Shown piece after piece: positions 61,286-64,000 of a DNA stretch of 64,000 nt. Location of the stretch: contig CP142456.1 of assembly GCA_038049695.1 (NCBI GenBank), positions 68,599,922 to 68,663,921 on the forward strand. The letters run 5' to 3'. The notes under the pieces were generated by a model that searched no databases, was not told the origin of the DNA, and was given only the letters and a program-made list of their open reading frames with translations. The DNA comes from Cinnamomum chago (taxonomy: Eukaryota; Streptophyta; Magnoliopsida; Laurales; Lauraceae). Position numbers and translations under genes: made by a program. The stretch's first letter is position 1. Each line of letters begins with the position of its first letter.

Positions 61286-61470
61286 GCCCTTTTTCCAAAA
61301 CCTTTCCAGCCCTAATCCCTATCCCTTTTCCAAAACCCCTTTCCCACCATCCCTATTCAGTCCAACCCTTCTCTGCCTTTTCCAAAACCTCTCCAGCCCC
61401 ACCATCCCCTATTCGGTCCAACCATTCTCTGCCTTTTCCAAAACCTCTCCAACGGTCCAACCATTCTCTG
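61286..61470. repeat. C-rich tandem repeat, ~55-bp unit, about four copies
   Basis: 'ccttttccaaaacctctcca', 'gccccaccatcccctattc' and 'ggtccaaccattctctg' recur in order, with unit starts near 61289, 61322, 61375 and 61432. Confidence 0.8.
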
Positions 61471-61479
61471 TCGTGAGTC

Positions 61480-61725
61480 AAATGCCCATCCATTGAAGTT
61501 GTTGTTGTTGATATATCTGTCGCTCGGATTGCTACGTGGAACAGTGAACAGCTTCCGATCTATGAACCGGACCTTGAAGATGTGGTGAAGCAATGCAGAG
61601 GGAGGAACGTTTTCTTCAGTACTGAAGTTGAAAAACACATAAGTGAAGCCGACATAGTCTTTGTTTCAGTCAACACACCGACTAAGACTCAAGGCCTTGG
61701 AGCAGGTAAAGCTGCAAATCTAACT
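61480..61725 (+). pseudogene. UGD: Captured fragment of UDP-glucose 6-dehydrogenase (82 codons)
   Basis: Plus-strand frame KCPSIEVVVVDISVARIA, NSEQLPIYEPDLEDVVKQC, RGRNVFFSTEVEKHISEADI, VFVSVNTPTKTQGLGAGKAA, NLT. It matches about residues 27-108 of plant UGD (of ~480), within the N-terminal NAD-binding fold. It starts and ends abruptly: the GxGxxG start is absent upstream, and after NLT the expected YWESAARMIAD is replaced by unrelated sequence. There is no stop or frameshift in 246 bases. It lies in the 5' part of the MYM-type hAT, on the transposase strand. A donor-like CAGGTAAAG (about 61703-61711) lies near its end. The full enzyme makes UDP-glucuronate for cell-wall sugars; this piece cannot. 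Confidence 0.9.
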
Positions 61726-62300
61726 CATGGTAGGCTGCTTGGCTTCTTCTCTGCCTTTTATTATTGTTTTTTTTTTCTTTTTGGATCTATACTCATTGGT
61801 TCTTTTTATCTTTGGGGCTTTTTTCTTACCTGCTGTAGTGATGTGGTTACAATTGAAAAAAAAATGTAGATTTTGAGTTTTTGATGTCATTGATGGATGT
61901 TTGTTATTTGATTGTGCAGCATTTTATTATGGTTTTAGGGATCTTTTGGTGCTTGTTTGAACTACTTTGTCAAATTAGTAAATGATATGTGATTATTGTC
62001 ATATGTGATATACTGATATGTGTCAAATTAGTAACTTAACTGATATGGTTTTGGTGCTTCTTTGAACTACTGTGTCAAATTTGTAACTTATGTAGATGAA
62101 TTCAATGATACAAACTATGAGAGGTCAGGTCTTGTGAATTTCATGTCATATCATTTAATGGATGTATATATATGCATTTTGAGCATTAATCACCCGTGTG
62201 TTTATTGAGTTGTTTGATGAATGGTTCATATTTTGAGACAATGAATACTTTTTATTTGATTTTGGACATATAATAAATATGGTTTTTATTTGATTTGTAG
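61726..62300 (+). other. Intron-like DNA before the transposase start
   Basis: AT-rich, no coding frame, ending in 'tttgatttgtag' directly before ATG at 62301, a good 3' splice site. It may be a 5'-UTR intron of the transposase gene. Confidence 0.45.
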
Positions 62301-64000
62301 ATGGGAAAGTCATCTACAATTGATGGATTTTTTAAAAGAAAAAATCCTCAAAACTTAGAAGCCGATGCTTCATTGCCGACCTCTAATGTTGAGAATCCAA
62401 TTTCTGAAAATCGTCCTACAAAATCACAAAGAACTGAAATCAATGAAGTTGATATTAGTTCATTAGAGCGTGATCCAGGATTGCGTCCATAGATATGGGA
62501 TTATGATATTAATCGGCGTGATGAAATTCGACGGAAGTACATTAATGTTGGTCCATACCAACCTATGCTTTCAAAGTATCCAAAATCTGGATCAACAACT
62601 CATCTTCGTAGCTTTCAGTATTCGTGGTTCAAGCTATTTCCTTCATGGTTGGAATATTCCCCAGAGAAAGATGCTATTTTTTGTCTACCATGCTATCTTT
62701 TTAATAAGCAAACTGGACTTGCTTCGCAAAATGCATTCACTCTTACTGGATTTAAGAATTGGAAGAAAGTTAAAGATGGAAAAAATTGTGCTTTATTGAG
62801 TCATGTGGGGAAGGATCCTAACTCTCCTTATAAAGTTGCCGAGAGATCATGTGAAAACTTGATGAATCAATCTCAACATATACAGAAAGTGCTTGACAAA
62901 TTCACTTCGGAAGAAATTGCAAATAATCGACTACGACTTACGGCTTCAATTGATACAGTCTGATGGCTTATATTTCAAGGTTGTGCCTTTAGAGGCCATG
63001 ATGAAAGTCATAGTTCAATCAATCGTGGAAATTATATTGAAATGTTGAATTTGTTGAGTTCTTATAATGAGAAAGTTGCAAAAGTTGTGTTAGATAAAGC
63101 TCCAAAAAACGCTTCTTACACATCACCAAAGATCCAAAAAGAAATTCTACTTGTTTTTTCAACCAAAATGAAGAAGATAATTCGTGCAGAAATTGGTGAT
63201 GCAAAATTTTGTATACTTGTTGATGAAGCTCGTGATGAGTCAAAGAAGGAGCAAATTGCTATAGTTTTGAGATTCGTCGACAAAGTTGGCTTTGTGCAAG
63301 AGCGTTTTTTGGGCTTGTTCATGTCTCCAACACTGCATCACTGACCTTAAAAATTGCGTTATCTGATGTATTGTCTTATCATAATCTCAATGTTTAGTAT
63401 ATTCGAAGGTAGGGATACGATGGTGCAAGCAATATGCGGGGTGAGTGGAATGGATTACAAGCTTTGATTTTGAATGATTGTCCATATGCTTACTATGTCC
63501 ATTGTTTAGCACATCGCTTGCAATTGGCATTAGTTGCAGCATCAAAAGAAGTTAATCCAATTTATCATTTTTTTACTAAATTGACTTCTATTGTCAATAT
63601 TGTTGGCGCTTCATGCAAGCGTAATGATGAGTTAAAAGTTGCTCAAGCTGCTGAAATTGAACATTTAATTGCCATTGATGAGCTCGAGAGTGGGAGAGGA
63701 CTTAATTAGATTGGTTCTTTACAGCAGGCAAGAGATACTCGTTGGAGTTCTCACTTGAAATCAGTTTCTAGCTTGATAAAGATGTTTAGTCCAACATGTG
63801 CAGTTCTAATTAACATCATTGAGGACAGAACTACTTTTTCTCAACGAGGAGATGCAGACTCAGCTTACGAGGCAATGACTTCATTTGAATTTGTCTTCAT
63901 CTTGCATCTTATGAAAGAAATCATGGAGATCACTGAATTACTTTGTCAAGCTTTGCAATGTTAATCTCAAGACATTTTAAATGTCATGCATCTTGTTTCA
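62301..64000 (+). pseudogene. MYM-type hAT transposase (TTF finger, DUF4371), decayed, runs off the window
   Basis: Begins MGKSSTIDGFFKRKNPQ, then EVDISSLERDPGLRP, GPYQPMLSKYPKSG, FKLFPSWLEYSPEKDAIFCL (TTF-type finger), then DUF4371 with FCILVDEARDESKKEQIA, GEWNGLQALILNDCPYAYYV, HCLAHRLQLALVAASKEV and QQARDTRWSSHLKS. Stops occur after GLRP (62490), after ASIDTV (62961), near 63397 and after GRGLN (63707). A frameshift near 63310 moves the match out of the frame ending at 63344, and the match resumes in frame at about 63430. There are about five lesions in 1.65 kb. The hAT dimerisation domain should follow past base 64000. Non-functional; similar domesticated genes exist in plants, but the lesions rule that out here. 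Confidence 0.9.

Larger units (their letters stand above)
61136..64000 (+). mobile_element. MYM-type (ZMYM1-like) hAT element, 5' end to window edge
   Basis: Starts CAATGGCGGAACCACAGTAG followed by GGGCCTGGGGGGGCC, close to the 'GGCGGAGCCAGG...GGGGGGGCC' ends of plant MYM-type hAT elements. GGGCTTGC (61128-61135) would be the 8-bp duplication, to be matched beyond the window. Inside: a C18 run (61202-61219), C-rich tandem repeats, a UDP-glucose dehydrogenase fragment, then the transposase from 62301. Confidence 0.7.

Noticed and set aside
61100..61496. Pro-rich plus-strand frames
   Set aside because: C-run and C-rich tandem repeats in the MYM-type hAT 5' region.
61480..61725. A functional UDP-glucose dehydrogenase gene
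   Set aside because: Only about 82 of ~480 residues are present; the NAD-binding glycine motif and catalytic Cys region are missing.
59087..64000. A CRISPR-like or phage-like repeat system
   Set aside because: Repeats are inverted/direct subterminal motifs without regular spacers, and the genome is a plant one.

Overview
This window is from a flowering-plant nuclear genome. The evidence is two intron-bearing plant genes with GT-AG splice sites (a QUA2/TSD2-type putative pectin methyltransferase and a GT-2-clade trihelix transcription factor), plant Ty1-copia elements with an initiator-tRNA-Met primer-binding site, plant RTE-type LINE sequence, BED-finger and MYM-type hAT transposases, CACTA termini, (TA)n-targeting foldback MITEs and tRNA-like SINEs. 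It is AT-rich and transposon-rich. I cannot name the species; a woody, non-grass angiosperm would fit, but that is a guess.

Region 1-15000 is a nested transposon stack. An old copia element (copia B, minus strand, about 11539-15000) was hit by a second copia (copia A, minus, 6766-11538; its LTR is at 11044-11538). Copia A was then hit twice: by a 5'-truncated RTE-type LINE (7702-8869, plus strand, 9-bp target duplication) and by a large hAT element (1 to about 6765, minus strand). The hAT carries a decayed BED-finger transposase gene and, upstream of it, about 2.3 kb of 153-bp tandem repeats, each with a perfect 8-bp palindrome. The LTR of copia A also holds a foldback MITE placed in a (TA)n run.

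Region 15000-20600 holds the intact five-exon methyltransferase gene (16989-20580, plus, 628 aa). Region 20600-52000 is about 31 kb of gene-poor DNA. It contains a second foldback MITE in (TA)n, a tRNA-like SINE split by a 933-bp non-autonomous hAT, a 1.25-kb solo copia LTR with 5-bp target duplication, noncoding retroelement sequence, two more hAT-derived miniature elements, a near-perfect 205-bp CACTA foldback MITE, a probable Helitron 3' end, a second SINE and several minisatellites.

Region 52000-55100 is the three-exon GTL1-like trihelix gene (minus strand, 762 aa), with a GA/CT-rich 5' leader. Region 55100-64000 returns to mobile DNA: a MITE next to a third SINE, a CACTA 5' terminus with repeated subterminal motifs, and from 61136 a MYM-type hAT element. 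That hAT has a decayed transposase running off the end of the window and a 246-bp open fragment of UDP-glucose 6-dehydrogenase between its 5' end and the transposase start. The captured fragment, the palindromic tandem array and the exactly readable nesting order are the most unusual features. I see no new multi-gene system.
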